19,565 nt of DNA, from the NCBI GenBank assembly GCA_021824055.1, contig JAKALV010000032.1, positions 1 through 19,565 of the forward strand. Reading direction: 5' to 3'. Made by a program: the position numbers and the translations under genes. The stretch comes from Acidobacteriota bacterium (GTDB lineage Bacteria > Acidobacteriota > Vicinamibacteria > Vicinamibacterales > SCN-69-37). Positions within the stretch are counted from its first letter, which is position 1. Each line of letters starts with the position of its first letter. Under the pieces are notes generated by a model, which was not told the origin of the DNA, did not search any database, and saw nothing but the letters and a program-made list of their open reading frames with translations. Shown here in pieces: positions 9,791 through 16,785 of this stretch.

Positions 9791-10327
9791 ATGTCCCGAA
9801 TTGGCAGAAAACCGATCGTCGTCCCCAAGGGCGTGACCGTCACGGTCAAGAAGGACGTGCTCGAGTTCAAGGGGCCGAAGGGCGCGATGAAAATGGGCGT
9901 GCCGCCCAACATCGTGTTCGAGCTCAACGGCGCCGAACTGGTGGCCAAGAACGAGAGTGGCGACCTGGAGAACAGCAAGTACCACGGGCTGGCGCGCAGC
10001 CTGATGGCCAATGCGGTGCAGGGCGTCACGGAGGGCTTCAAGCGGGAGCTCGACATCGTGGGCGTCGGGTATCGCGCGGAGGTCAAGGGCAAGCAGGTGG
10101 TCTTCGCCCTCGGCTATTCGCACCCGGCCGTCTTCGACATTCCCGCCGGCATCGACGTCGTGGTCGACAAGATGACCCACGTCACGGTGACGGGCGTCGA
10201 CCGCCAGCTGGTGGGACAGGTGGCGGCGAACATCCGCGGCCTGCGCAAGCCGGACCCGTACAAGCAGAAGGGTGTCCGGTACAGCGGCGAAGTGTTGAAG
10301 AAGAAGGTCGGCAAGACAGGGGCATAG
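9791..10327 (+). CDS. rplF: 50S ribosomal protein uL6 (L6)
   Basis: uL6 lies near the sarcin-ricin loop and the GTPase-associated centre and is needed for late 50S assembly. The product has 178 residues, typical length, with two related alpha/beta domains. It starts MSRIGRKPIVVPKGV and contains VGVGYRAEVKGKQVVFALGYSHP in two adjoining blocks. Near the C-terminus it has RKPDPYKQKGVRY, where most relatives read PYKGKG. AGAGGG precedes the ATG by a few bases. The 28-base gap to rplR is the largest within the spc portion. Confidence 0.97.
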   Translation: MSRIGRKPIVVPKGVTVTVKKDVLEFKGPKGAMKMGVPPNIVFELNGAELVAKNESGDLENSKYHGLARSLMANAVQGVTEGFKRELDIVGVGYRAEVKGKQVVFALGYSHPAVFDIPAGIDVVVDKMTHVTVTGVDRQLVGQVAANIRGLRKPDPYKQKGVRYSGEVLKKKVGKTGA

Positions 10328-10355
10328 AGATCCGTAGGAGCCCGGGACCATTGAT

Positions 10356-10730
10356 ATGAAGATCAAAACCAAGAAAGACCGGAAAGAACGCATTCGCCTG
10401 CGCCAACGCAAGCGCATCGCTGGCACGGCCGAGCGGCCGCGGCTGGCGGTGTTCCGCTCGGGCGCGCATATCTACGCCCAGGTGATCGACGACCTGGCGG
10501 GCCGCACGCTGGCGTCGGCGGCCTCCACCGAGCCGTCGTTGAAGACGGTTTTCAGCGGGAAGGTGCGCGGCGGCAACCGCGCGGGCGCGGAAGCGATCGG
10601 CAAGGTGATCGCCGAGCGGCTGAAGGAAAAGGGTGTGACGCGCGTCGTGTTCGATCGCGGCGGCTTTCTCTATCACGGGCGGATTCGCGCGGTGGCCGAC
10701 GCGGCACGCGCCGCAGGGTTGGAGTTCTAA
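10356..10730 (+). CDS. rplR: 50S ribosomal protein uL18 (L18)
   Basis: uL18 binds 5S rRNA and brings it to the 50S central protuberance together with uL5. The product has 124 residues, normal for the family. The basic N-terminus contains RKERIRLRQRKRI, the core has RPRLAVFRSGAHIYAQVID, and the C-terminus has FDRGGFLYHGR and ends AGLEF. The best ribosome-binding site in the spacer is AGGAG at 10336-10340, which is 15 bases from the ATG and therefore rather far. rpsE starts three bases after the stop. Confidence 0.97.
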   Translation: MKIKTKKDRKERIRLRQRKRIAGTAERPRLAVFRSGAHIYAQVIDDLAGRTLASAASTEPSLKTVFSGKVRGGNRAGAEAIGKVIAERLKEKGVTRVVFDRGGFLYHGRIRAVADAARAAGLEF

Positions 10731-10733
10731 GAC

Positions 10734-11249
10734 ATGGCACAGTCTCGCGAGAAGATCGATCCGTCGGAATACGAGCTCAAGGACACGGTGGTCAACATCA
10801 GCCGCGTTACCAAGGTCGTCAAGGGCGGCAAGAACCTCAGCTTCAGCGCGCTGGTGGTGATCGGTGACGGTCACGGCGTGGTGGGCTTCGGCATCGGCAA
10901 GGCCAAGGAAGTGCCGTCGGCCATCAAGAAGGCGATCGAGTCGGCCAAGAAGGCGCTGGTGCGGGTGCCGATGAAGGGCTCGACGATTCCCCATCCGATT
11001 CTCGGCAAGTTCGGCGCGGGCGCGGTGCTGCTCAAGCCGGCGCCGGACGGCACCGGCATCATCGCCGGCGGTGCGGTGCGCGCCGTGGTCGAGTCGGCGG
11101 GCATTCACAACGTGCTCACGAAGTCGCTGGGGTCGGCGAACCATCACAACGTGGTCCGCGCGACGTTTGCGGCGCTCACGGGCCTCAAGGATCCGGCGTT
11201 GATCGCGCGGCTGCGCGGCAAGGACGTCGAAGAACTGGTCGGAGCCTGA
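10734..11249 (+). CDS. rpsE: 30S ribosomal protein uS5 (S5)
   Basis: uS5 is a fidelity protein at the mRNA entrance and the back of the decoding site, with an N-terminal double-stranded RNA-binding fold. The product has 171 residues, close to the usual 166-172. The segment FSALVVIGDGHGVVGFGIG is followed by GKAKEVPSAIKKAIE, and the C-terminal domain shows KPAPDGTGIIAGGAVRAV and SLGSANHHNVVRATF. The region corresponding to spectinomycin-resistance changes in other bacteria appears intact. rpmD starts two bases after the stop. Confidence 0.97.
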   Translation: MAQSREKIDPSEYELKDTVVNISRVTKVVKGGKNLSFSALVVIGDGHGVVGFGIGKAKEVPSAIKKAIESAKKALVRVPMKGSTIPHPILGKFGAGAVLLKPAPDGTGIIAGGAVRAVVESAGIHNVLTKSLGSANHHNVVRATFAALTGLKDPALIARLRGKDVEELVGA

Positions 11250-11251
11250 TC

Positions 11252-11491
11252 ATGGCGAAGGCAGCGGCAAAGAAGAAGGCGTCGGGCGCGAAACTGCGCG
11301 TCACGCAGATCCGAAGCGGCATCGGATTCGACAGGAAGCAGAGCGTGGTGTTGCTCGGCCTCGGATTGCGTCGGATTCGCCACACGGTTGAAGTCCCCGA
11401 CACGGCGGGCATCCGGGGCATGCTTCACAAGGTGCGCCACCTGGTCACGGTCGCGGCCGGCCCGGCGGCGCCGCGGAAAGAAGGACAGTAA
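11252..11491 (+). CDS. rpmD: 50S ribosomal protein uL30 (L30), extended form
   Basis: uL30 is a small 50S protein that contacts 5S and 23S rRNA near uL16; some phyla lack it. The product has 79 residues, about 20 more than the usual 58-62. A Lys/Ala-rich N-terminal extension of about 12 residues precedes the core, which starts KLRVTQIRSGIGFDRKQ and includes LRRIRHTVEVPDTAGIRGML. A short C-terminal tail (PAAPRKEGQ) adds the rest. Position between rpsE and rplO supports the assignment. Confidence 0.93.
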   Translation: MAKAAAKKKASGAKLRVTQIRSGIGFDRKQSVVLLGLGLRRIRHTVEVPDTAGIRGMLHKVRHLVTVAAGPAAPRKEGQ

Positions 11492-11493
11492 CG

Positions 11494-11943
11494 ATGTCAC
11501 TCAACAACCTGCGTCCACCCAAGGGCGCCACGCACGCGAAGAAGCGCGTGGGACGCGGCCCGGGCTCCGGGCACGGCAAGACCGCGAGTCGCGGCTCCAA
11601 GGGCGCCAAGTCGCGCTCGGGGTTCCGGTTCAAGCGCGGCTTTGAAGGCGGCCAGATGCCGCTGCATCGCCGCGTGCCGAAGCGGGGCTTTCACAACATC
11701 TTCCGCGTCGAGTACGCGGTGGTGAACCTCGACACGCTCGGCGACGTGTTCGACGCCGGCTCCGAGGTCACGCCCGAGGTGCTGCGCGAGCGCGGCCTCG
11801 TGCGCGACCGCCAGGCGTTGATCAAGGTCCTGGGCCGCGGCGAGATCAGCAAGAAGCTGACCGTGCGCGCGCACAAGTTCAGCGGCACGGCGGCCGAGAA
11901 GATCGCCAAGGCCGGCGGCACCACCGAGATCCTGAGCGCCTGA
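11494..11943 (+). CDS. rplO: 50S ribosomal protein uL15 (L15)
   Basis: uL15 is a late-assembling 50S protein with a long extended N-terminal arm that threads through 23S rRNA. The product has 149 residues, the usual size. The Gly/Lys-rich arm contains KRVGRGPGSGHGKTASRGSK, followed by GFEGGQMPLHRRVPKRGF, the clearest family marker. The C-terminal globular part has FSGTAAEKIAKAGG. It is the last ribosomal gene before secY, from which it is separated by two bases (TGACCATG). Confidence 0.97.
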   Translation: MSLNNLRPPKGATHAKKRVGRGPGSGHGKTASRGSKGAKSRSGFRFKRGFEGGQMPLHRRVPKRGFHNIFRVEYAVVNLDTLGDVFDAGSEVTPEVLRERGLVRDRQALIKVLGRGEISKKLTVRAHKFSGTAAEKIAKAGGTTEILSA

Positions 11944-11945
11944 CC

Positions 11946-13331
11946 ATGGACACGCTCAAGAATCTCTTTTCCGTTCCGGAACTCCGCAAGCGGATCCTGT
12001 TCACCTTTGGTCTGCTTGCGGTGTACCGCATCGGCTCGCACATTCCGACGCCAGGCGTCAACACCGCAGCGGTGGAGCAGTTCGCGCAGTCGGCTGCCAA
12101 TACGATGTTCGGCCTCTACGACATGTTCTCGGGAAAGAACCTGTCGCAGATGACGATCTTCGCGCTTGGCGTGATGCCGTACATCAGCGCGTCCATCATC
12201 CTGCAGCTGTTGACGGTGGTCTGGCCGTACCTCGAGCGGTTGTCGAAGGAAGGCGAACTCGGCCGCCGCAAGATCACGCAGTACACCCGCTACGGCACCA
12301 TCCTGCTGAGCGTCGTGCAGGCCTACGGCATCGCGATCTTCCTCGAGCGCTCCACGGGCGTGCAGGGCGGCCTGCCGCTCGTGTACAACCCCGGCTGGGG
12401 CTTTGAGTTCATGGCCGTGCTCACGTTGACGACCGGGTCGGTCTTCGTGATGTGGCTCGGCGAGCAGATCACGGAGCGCGGCATCGGCAACGGCATGTCG
12501 CTCCTGATCTTCGCCGGCATCGTCGTCGGGTTCCCGACGGCCGTGCTGCGGACGCTGCAGCAGCTGGCGAGCGGAGAGACCGGACCGCTGACCCTGATCG
12601 TGCTGATATTCATGATGATCGCCGTGGTCGGCGGCATTGTGTTCATGGAGCGCGGCCAGCGCCGCGTGACCGTGCAGTACGCGCGCCGCATGGTCGGGCG
12701 CCGCATGTATGGCGGCGCGAGCACGCACATTCCGCTGAAGGTGAACACCGGCGGCGTCATGCCCGTCATCTTCGCGTCGTCGATCCTGGCGTTTCCGTAC
12801 ACGATTTCCAAGATGGGCCAGCCCGGCGGCTGGCTGGACCGCATGGGCGCGAATCTGTCGCCGGGGTACCCGCTCTACACCCTGCTCGACATGGTGCTGA
12901 TCATCTTCTTCGCCTACTTCTACACGGCGATCATCTTTAATCCGGATGACGTCGCCGAGAACATGCGGAAGTACGGCGGGTTCGTCCCGGGCATCCGTCC
13001 GGGCAAGCGGACGGCCGAGCACATCGACGCGATCCTGGCGCGCATCACGCTCGTCGGCGCGCTGTATCTGGTGGTCGTCGCGCTGATCCCGGAACTGCTC
13101 ACCAACGGATTCAAGGTGGCCGGCATTCCGCTGATCGGGGAGCGCCTGGACGCGGTGTTGCCGCAGTTCATGACGCAGGGCCTGCACGTGCAGTTCTATT
13201 TCGGCGGCACGTCGCTCCTGATCATCGTGGGCGTGTCCATGGACACGGTGCAGCAGATCGAGTCGCAGTTGATCATGCGGCACTACGATGGGTTCATGAA
13301 GAAGACGCGGATCCGAGGCCGCCGGAGTTGA
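11946..13331 (+). CDS. secY: Protein translocase subunit SecY
   Basis: SecY is the inner-membrane channel of the general secretion pathway; with SecE and SecG it moves unfolded proteins across or into the membrane, driven by SecA or the ribosome. The product has 461 residues, slightly longer than the usual 430-445, and shows about ten hydrophobic membrane segments. Markers are IPTPG at 33-37 at the end of TM1, GVMPYISASIILQLL at about 75-89, the motif ERGIGNGMSLLIF at about 177-189 and HIPLKVNTGGVMPVIFASS at 261-279. It closes the spc block and shares its last base with the adk start (TGATG). Confidence 0.98.
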   Translation: MDTLKNLFSVPELRKRILFTFGLLAVYRIGSHIPTPGVNTAAVEQFAQSAANTMFGLYDMFSGKNLSQMTIFALGVMPYISASIILQLLTVVWPYLERLSKEGELGRRKITQYTRYGTILLSVVQAYGIAIFLERSTGVQGGLPLVYNPGWGFEFMAVLTLTTGSVFVMWLGEQITERGIGNGMSLLIFAGIVVGFPTAVLRTLQQLASGETGPLTLIVLIFMMIAVVGGIVFMERGQRRVTVQYARRMVGRRMYGGASTHIPLKVNTGGVMPVIFASSILAFPYTISKMGQPGGWLDRMGANLSPGYPLYTLLDMVLIIFFAYFYTAIIFNPDDVAENMRKYGGFVPGIRPGKRTAEHIDAILARITLVGALYLVVVALIPELLTNGFKVAGIPLIGERLDAVLPQFMTQGLHVQFYFGGTSLLIIVGVSMDTVQQIESQLIMRHYDGFMKKTRIRGRRS

Positions 13332-13993
13332 TGGCGGACGCGGGCCGTGTGGCCGTCCGGGTGGTGATGCTCGGCGCGCCAGGCGCGGGAAAAGGCACGC
13401 AGGCGGAGCGCTTCGCGAAATCGCGGGGCATTCCCCGCATCTCGACGGGCGACATCCTGCGCGAGGCCGTGCAGGCCGGCACGCCGCTCGGACGCGCGGC
13501 GCGCGCGACGATGGAAGCCGGGCGTCTGGTCAGCGACGAGATCATGATCGGCGTGATCAAGGAACGGCTCGAGAAGAAGGACGTCGATGCCGGGTTTGTG
13601 CTCGACGGGTTTCCGCGGACGGTGGTGCAGGCCGAGGCGCTCGACGCGATGTTCGACAAGGGCACGCCGCTGGTGATCGTGGACATCGAGGTGCCGGAGG
13701 ACGTGCTCGTCAAGCGTCTGGCCGAGCGCCGGATCTGCGGCAACTGCGGGTGGGGCGCGACGCCGGGCGTGAATGCCTGCGCGCGGTGCGGCGGGCCCCT
13801 CGTGCAGCGCAGCGATGATGGCGAAGAGATCGTGCGCGAGCGTCTGCGGGTGTACTGGCGGAACACGCAGCCGCTCGTGGAGTTCTACAGCCGGCGGGAC
13901 ACGTTCCGGTCGGTGGATGGCGATCAGACGCTCGAATCGGTCGCGGCGGATCTGTCCGCGGCGGTGGCGTCGGTGATCGGGGGCCGGCCGTGA
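13331..13993 (+). CDS. adk: Adenylate kinase with a shortened zinc-type LID
   Basis: Adenylate kinase interconverts AMP + ATP and 2 ADP in the cytoplasm. The ATG at 13331 overlaps the secY stop (TGATG) and gives 220 residues; a TTG three bases upstream is less likely. The P-loop GAPGAGKGT is at 15-23, RISTGD at 36-41 and DGFPR at 92-96; the long-LID arginines and QRSDD (159-163) are present. Four cysteines (C136, C139, C150, C153) point to a zinc-bound LID. The loop between the two CXXC pairs has only 10 residues, against 16 in the Bacillus-type enzymes, so the LID is compact. The secY-adk-map-infA order is common in bacteria. Function is not in doubt; the fold of the LID is inferred. Confidence 0.96.
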   Translation: MADAGRVAVRVVMLGAPGAGKGTQAERFAKSRGIPRISTGDILREAVQAGTPLGRAARATMEAGRLVSDEIMIGVIKERLEKKDVDAGFVLDGFPRTVVQAEALDAMFDKGTPLVIVDIEVPEDVLVKRLAERRICGNCGWGATPGVNACARCGGPLVQRSDDGEEIVRERLRVYWRNTQPLVEFYSRRDTFRSVDGDQTLESVAADLSAAVASVIGGRP

Positions 13994-14006
13994 CCGGCGG
14001 TGGCCA

Positions 14007-14762
14007 GTGATCGTGTGCCGGTCGCTGAAGGAGATCGAGAAGATGCGCGCCCCGAACCAGCTGGTGGCCGCCATTCTCGCGAAGCTCGCGGCGGCGGTGG
14101 CGCCCGGTGTCACGACGGCGGAGTTGGACGCGCTGGCTGAGCAGTGGGCGCGCGAGGCAGGTGGGGTGCCGGCGTTCAAGGGCTACCGCGGGTTTCCGGC
14201 GACGCTGTGTGTGTCGGTGAACGACGAGGTGGTGCACGGCATACCGTCCCCGGCGCGCGTGTTGCGAGCTGGCGACATCGTGTCGATCGACATGGGCGTC
14301 AAGCTCGGCGGGTTTTATGGCGACTCGGCGCTGACGGTGCCGGTCGGGGACGTGCCGAAGGAGACGACGGCGCTCCTGGAGGTCACCCGGCAGTCGCTCG
14401 AACGGGCGATCGCGCAGGTGAGGGTCGGCGGCCGGTTGTCGGACATCGGGCACGCGGTGCAGGAGTGGGTCGAGGCGCACGGGTATTCGGTGGTGCGGGA
14501 GTTTGTGGGGCACGGGATCGGCGAGGCGCTGCACGAAGAGCCGCAGATTCCGAACTACGGCAAGCCGGGCCGGGGCCCGACGCTGGCGGAGGGCATGGTG
14601 CTCGCGATCGAACCGATGGTCGCGATGGGCCGGCCCGAAACGAAGGTGCTGAAGGATGGCTGGACCGCGGTGACGCGCGACGGCAGTTTGGCGGCGCACT
14701 TCGAGCACACGGTGGCGGTCACGAAGGACGGACCCGCCGTGCTGACCGCGCCGGCGGCGTAA
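14007..14762 (+). CDS. map: Methionine aminopeptidase, type I
   Basis: Map removes the initiator methionine from nascent proteins after deformylation, acting at the ribosome exit with two divalent metal ions. The GTG at 14007 gives MIVCRSLKEIEKMR, the usual type I N-terminus; the product has 251 residues, typical. All five metal ligands are in place: D95 (SIDMG), D106 (YGDSA), H169 (GHGIG), E202 (IEPM) and E233 (HFEHT). The substrate-side H78 in VVHGIP is also present. There is no N-terminal zinc-finger extension. It lies between adk and infA, 13 bases after adk. Confidence 0.97.
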   Translation: MIVCRSLKEIEKMRAPNQLVAAILAKLAAAVAPGVTTAELDALAEQWAREAGGVPAFKGYRGFPATLCVSVNDEVVHGIPSPARVLRAGDIVSIDMGVKLGGFYGDSALTVPVGDVPKETTALLEVTRQSLERAIAQVRVGGRLSDIGHAVQEWVEAHGYSVVREFVGHGIGEALHEEPQIPNYGKPGRGPTLAEGMVLAIEPMVAMGRPETKVLKDGWTAVTRDGSLAAHFEHTVAVTKDGPAVLTAPAA

Positions 14763-14791
14763 GGCCGCCGGGTGGTTAAAGGACGTGCCGT

Positions 14792-15001
14792 GTGAGTAAG
14801 GAAGTGGACGGCGTGGTGCGGGCGATCCTGCCGCGCGCGCTCTACCGGGTGGAGATTGACGGCGGGCGCGAGGTGGTGGCGCACGCCGGGTCCGGCGTGA
14901 AGCGGAATTTCATCCGCCTGCTCGTCGGCGATCGCGTGGTGGTGGCGTTGGCCTCACGCGACGTATCGCGCGGCCGGGTCGTTCGGAAGGCCGGGTCGTG
15001 A
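14792..15001 (+). CDS. infA: Translation initiation factor IF-1
   Basis: IF-1 is an OB-fold factor that occupies the 30S A site during initiation and supports IF-2 and IF-3. The GTG at 14792 gives MSKEVDGVV and 69 residues, close to the usual 71-73. The segment RALYRVEIDGGREVVAHAG and RNFIRLLVGDRVVV match the family pattern. The C-terminus (GRVVRKAGS) departs from the common GRITYRYK, so this is a somewhat divergent IF-1. The gap to map is 29 bases. Position next to rpmJ is the standard one and supports the call. Confidence 0.92.
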   Translation: MSKEVDGVVRAILPRALYRVEIDGGREVVAHAGSGVKRNFIRLLVGDRVVVALASRDVSRGRVVRKAGS

Positions 15002-15020
15002 GGAAGAAAGTGGAGCGTGT

Positions 15021-15134
15021 ATGAAGGTGCGAGCGTCAGTGAAGCGGATTTGCGACAAGTGCAAGATCGTGCGCCGGCAGGGCGTCGTGCGCGTGATTTG
15101 CCCGAATCAGAAGCACAAGCAGCGGCAGGGATAA
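15021..15134 (+). CDS. rpmJ: 50S ribosomal protein bL36 (L36), zinc-binding form
   Basis: bL36 is a tiny 50S protein that sits among rRNA helices near the GTPase-associated region. The ATG at 15021 opens 37 codons ending TAA at 15132-15134: it starts MKVRASVKRICDKCK and ends NQKHKQRQG. The zinc ligands C11, C14, C27 and H32 are all present, so this is the zinc (C+) form. AGGAAG and GGAG upstream at 15002-15016 can serve as ribosome-binding site. The position between infA and rpsM is the standard one. The gene is short enough to be missed by automated calls. Confidence 0.96.
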   Translation: MKVRASVKRICDKCKIVRRQGVVRVICPNQKHKQRQG

Positions 15135-15138
15135 CCAC

Positions 15139-15513
15139 ATGGCACGCATTGCAGGCGTCGATCTTCCGCGCACGAAGCGGATTGAGATCGGACTCACTTA
15201 CATCTACGGCATCGGCCGCAAGCGGTCGAGCGACATCCTGACGGCGGCGGGCGTCAGCGGCGACATTCGCATCAAGGATCTGTCGGAAGACGACGTGCGG
15301 AAGATCAGCCGGGTGATCGAAGAACAGGGTGGCGTCGAGGGTGATCTCCGCAAGGAGATCTCGATGAACATCAAGCGCCTCGTGGAAATCGGCAGCTACC
15401 GCGGGATGCGGCATCGCCGGAATCTGCCGGTGCGTGGACAGCGGACGCGGACCAATTCGCGGACGCGGAAGGGACCGCGCAAGGGCGCGATTCCGAAGAA
15501 GAAGACCGAGTAG
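15139..15513 (+). CDS. rpsM: 30S ribosomal protein uS13 (S13)
   Basis: uS13 sits on top of the 30S head and forms intersubunit bridges with uL5; its C-terminal tail touches the P-site tRNA. The product has 124 residues, usual length. It begins MARIAGVDLPRTKRIEIGL, contains the GIGRKRSSDIL helix-turn segment and has the basic tail with RGMRHRRNLPVRGQRTRTN. Only four bases separate it from rpmJ, so the E. coli S4-binding leader that precedes rpsM has no counterpart spacer here. Confidence 0.98.
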   Translation: MARIAGVDLPRTKRIEIGLTYIYGIGRKRSSDILTAAGVSGDIRIKDLSEDDVRKISRVIEEQGGVEGDLRKEISMNIKRLVEIGSYRGMRHRRNLPVRGQRTRTNSRTRKGPRKGAIPKKKTE

Positions 15514-15523
15514 GACCTACATC

Positions 15524-15964
15524 ATGGCCAAGCAGCAACCCGAAGGCGCCGCGACACCCGAAGAGGGAAAAGCGGGCGCGAAGAAGAAGACATTCAAGAA
15601 GCGCGGCGAGAAGCGCGTGGTGCATCACGGCTACGCCCACGTCCATGCGTCGTTCAACAACACGACGATCGTCATCACCGACACGGAAGGCAATGTGATT
15701 GCGTGGTCGAGTGCCGGCGGCGTGGGGTTCAAGGGCTCGCGCAAGGGCACGCCGTTCGCGGCGACGCAGGCCGCGATGGCGGCCGGCAACGCGGCGAAGA
15801 CGCACGGGCTGCGCTCGGTCGAAGTGAAGGTGAAGGGCCCGGGCGCGGGCCGTGAGAGCGCGATTCGCGCACTCCAGACGGTGGGGATCGACGTCAAGTC
15901 GATCCGCGACGTCACGCCGATTCCGCACAATGGTTGCCGGCCGCCCAAGCGCCGGCGCGTGTAG
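15524..15964 (+). CDS. rpsK: 30S ribosomal protein uS11 (S11) with N-terminal extension
   Basis: uS11 is on the 30S platform and contacts the Shine-Dalgarno helix and the E site. The ATG at 15524 gives 146 residues; the frame is open further upstream inside rpsM, but this start leaves a normal 10-base spacer. The family is usually about 129 residues. The extra part is an N-terminal, charged, Ala/Glu/Lys-rich segment of roughly 18 residues (MAKQQPEGAATPEEGKAG). The core has NNTTIVITDTEGN and the C-terminus PHNGCRPPKRRRV, whose Asn-Gly is the site of isoaspartate formation in E. coli. Confidence 0.97.
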   Translation: MAKQQPEGAATPEEGKAGAKKKTFKKRGEKRVVHHGYAHVHASFNNTTIVITDTEGNVIAWSSAGGVGFKGSRKGTPFAATQAAMAAGNAAKTHGLRSVEVKVKGPGAGRESAIRALQTVGIDVKSIRDVTPIPHNGCRPPKRRRV

Positions 15965-15977
15965 AGGTCAATAAGAC

Positions 15978-16607
15978 ATGGCGAGATATATCGGACCAGT
16001 ATGCCGGTTGTGCCGGCGCGAAGGCATGAAGCTCTTCCTCAAGGGCGAGCGCTGCTACACCGAGAAGTGCGCGATCGAGAAGCGCAACGTGCCGCCCGGA
16101 CAGCACGGCCGCGCCCGCAAGGCGAAGATGGTCGGCTACGGCGTCCAGCTGCGCGAGAAGCAGAAGGTCAAGCGCACCTACGGCGTGCTCGAGAACCAGT
16201 TCCGCCGGTACTTCGAAGCGGCGGACCGGCAGAAGGGCATCACCGGCGTGCTGCTCCTGCAGTCGCTCGAGCGACGTCTTGACAACGTGGCGTACCGCGT
16301 CGGCTTCGCCACGTCGCGCGCGCAGGCGCGCCAGCTCGTGCGCCACGGCCACTTCCTGGTCAACGGCAAGAAGGTGGACATCCCGTCGTACGCCATGCGC
16401 CAGGGCGACACCATTGCGGTGCGGCCCGGCAGCGTGGAGAACGCGACCATCGCGCACGCGCGCGAAGAGGTCAAGGGGCGCGGCGTGCCGCAGTGGCTCG
16501 AGCTCGACAGCACCGGCCTCGTCGGCAAGGTGGCCCAGCTCCCCACGCGCGAGCAGATCAATCTGCCCGTGCAGGAACAGCTGATTGTCGAGCTTTACAG
16601 CAAGTAG
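15978..16607 (+). CDS. rpsD: 30S ribosomal protein uS4 (S4), zinc-binding type
   Basis: uS4 is a primary binder of the 16S rRNA 5' domain and a fidelity protein at the mRNA entry; in E. coli it represses the alpha operon through an mRNA pseudoknot. The product has 209 residues. Four cysteines at C9, C12, C26 and C31 match the zinc form seen in Thermus. The S4 RNA-binding domain follows at about residues 95-160 (SLERRLDNVAYRVGFA, RQLVRHGHFLVNG). The C-terminus is VELYSK, close to the family's usual VEFYSR. It is followed by the 247-base spacer before rpoA, the only long gap inside the cluster. Confidence 0.98.
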   Translation: MARYIGPVCRLCRREGMKLFLKGERCYTEKCAIEKRNVPPGQHGRARKAKMVGYGVQLREKQKVKRTYGVLENQFRRYFEAADRQKGITGVLLLQSLERRLDNVAYRVGFATSRAQARQLVRHGHFLVNGKKVDIPSYAMRQGDTIAVRPGSVENATIAHAREEVKGRGVPQWLELDSTGLVGKVAQLPTREQINLPVQEQLIVELYSK

Positions 16608-16616
16608 GCAAGGGAG

Positions 16617-16642
16617 TTAACGAATTAACGAATTAACGAATT
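16617..16642 (+). repeat. 8-base tandem array AACGAATT, left arm
   Basis: Just after rpsD, an 8-base unit repeats without error: TTAACGAA from 16617, equal to three AACGAATT units at 16619-16626, 16627-16634 and 16635-16642. The array is much richer in A/T than the surrounding genes. The same unit appears in reverse complement from 16700 on, so the two arrays form a long inverted repeat that can pair over about 26 bases. There are no unique spacers between units, so this is not a CRISPR array. Confidence 0.85.
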
Positions 16643-16699
16643 GGCGCAAGGGTTCTGCTGACGTGTCGCCAAGCTGATTGGAAGCGGTTGGCTCCCGTT

Positions 16700-16768
16700 T
16701 ATTCGTTGAATTCGTTGAATTCGTTAATTCGTTAATTCGTTAATTCGTTAATTCGTTAATTCGTTAAT
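16700..16768 (+). repeat. 8-base tandem array AATTCGTT, right arm (reverse complement of left arm)
   Basis: Six perfect AATTCGTT units lie at 16718-16765, followed by a partial AAT. Two 9-base variants ending in an extra G (AATTCGTTG at 16709-16717, TATTCGTTG at 16700-16708) precede them. The unit is the exact reverse complement of the left array, so the transcript could form a stem of up to 26 pairs in several registers around a loop of about 75 bases. Inside that loop TTGGCG (16641-16646, partly shared with the arm) can pair with CGCCAA (16667-16672). Copy number is likely to vary between relatives. It could act on rpsD-rpoA readthrough or mRNA stability, but this is inference. Confidence 0.85.
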
Positions 16769-16785
16769 CGGGTGTCGTCGTCGTC

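Noticed and set aside
9164..10426. Antisense reading frame of 420 codons opposite rpsH and rplF
   Set aside because: It is opposite conserved ribosomal genes, shows no domain and no plausible start signal.
11691..13283. Antisense reading frame of 530 codons opposite rplO and secY
   Set aside because: Same shadow effect: the opposite strand encodes a full, well-conserved SecY, and the antisense product is a His/Arg/Glu-rich string with no recognisable domain.
16617..16768. CRISPR array
   Set aside because: Units are 8 bases and contiguous, with no unique spacers and no cas genes.
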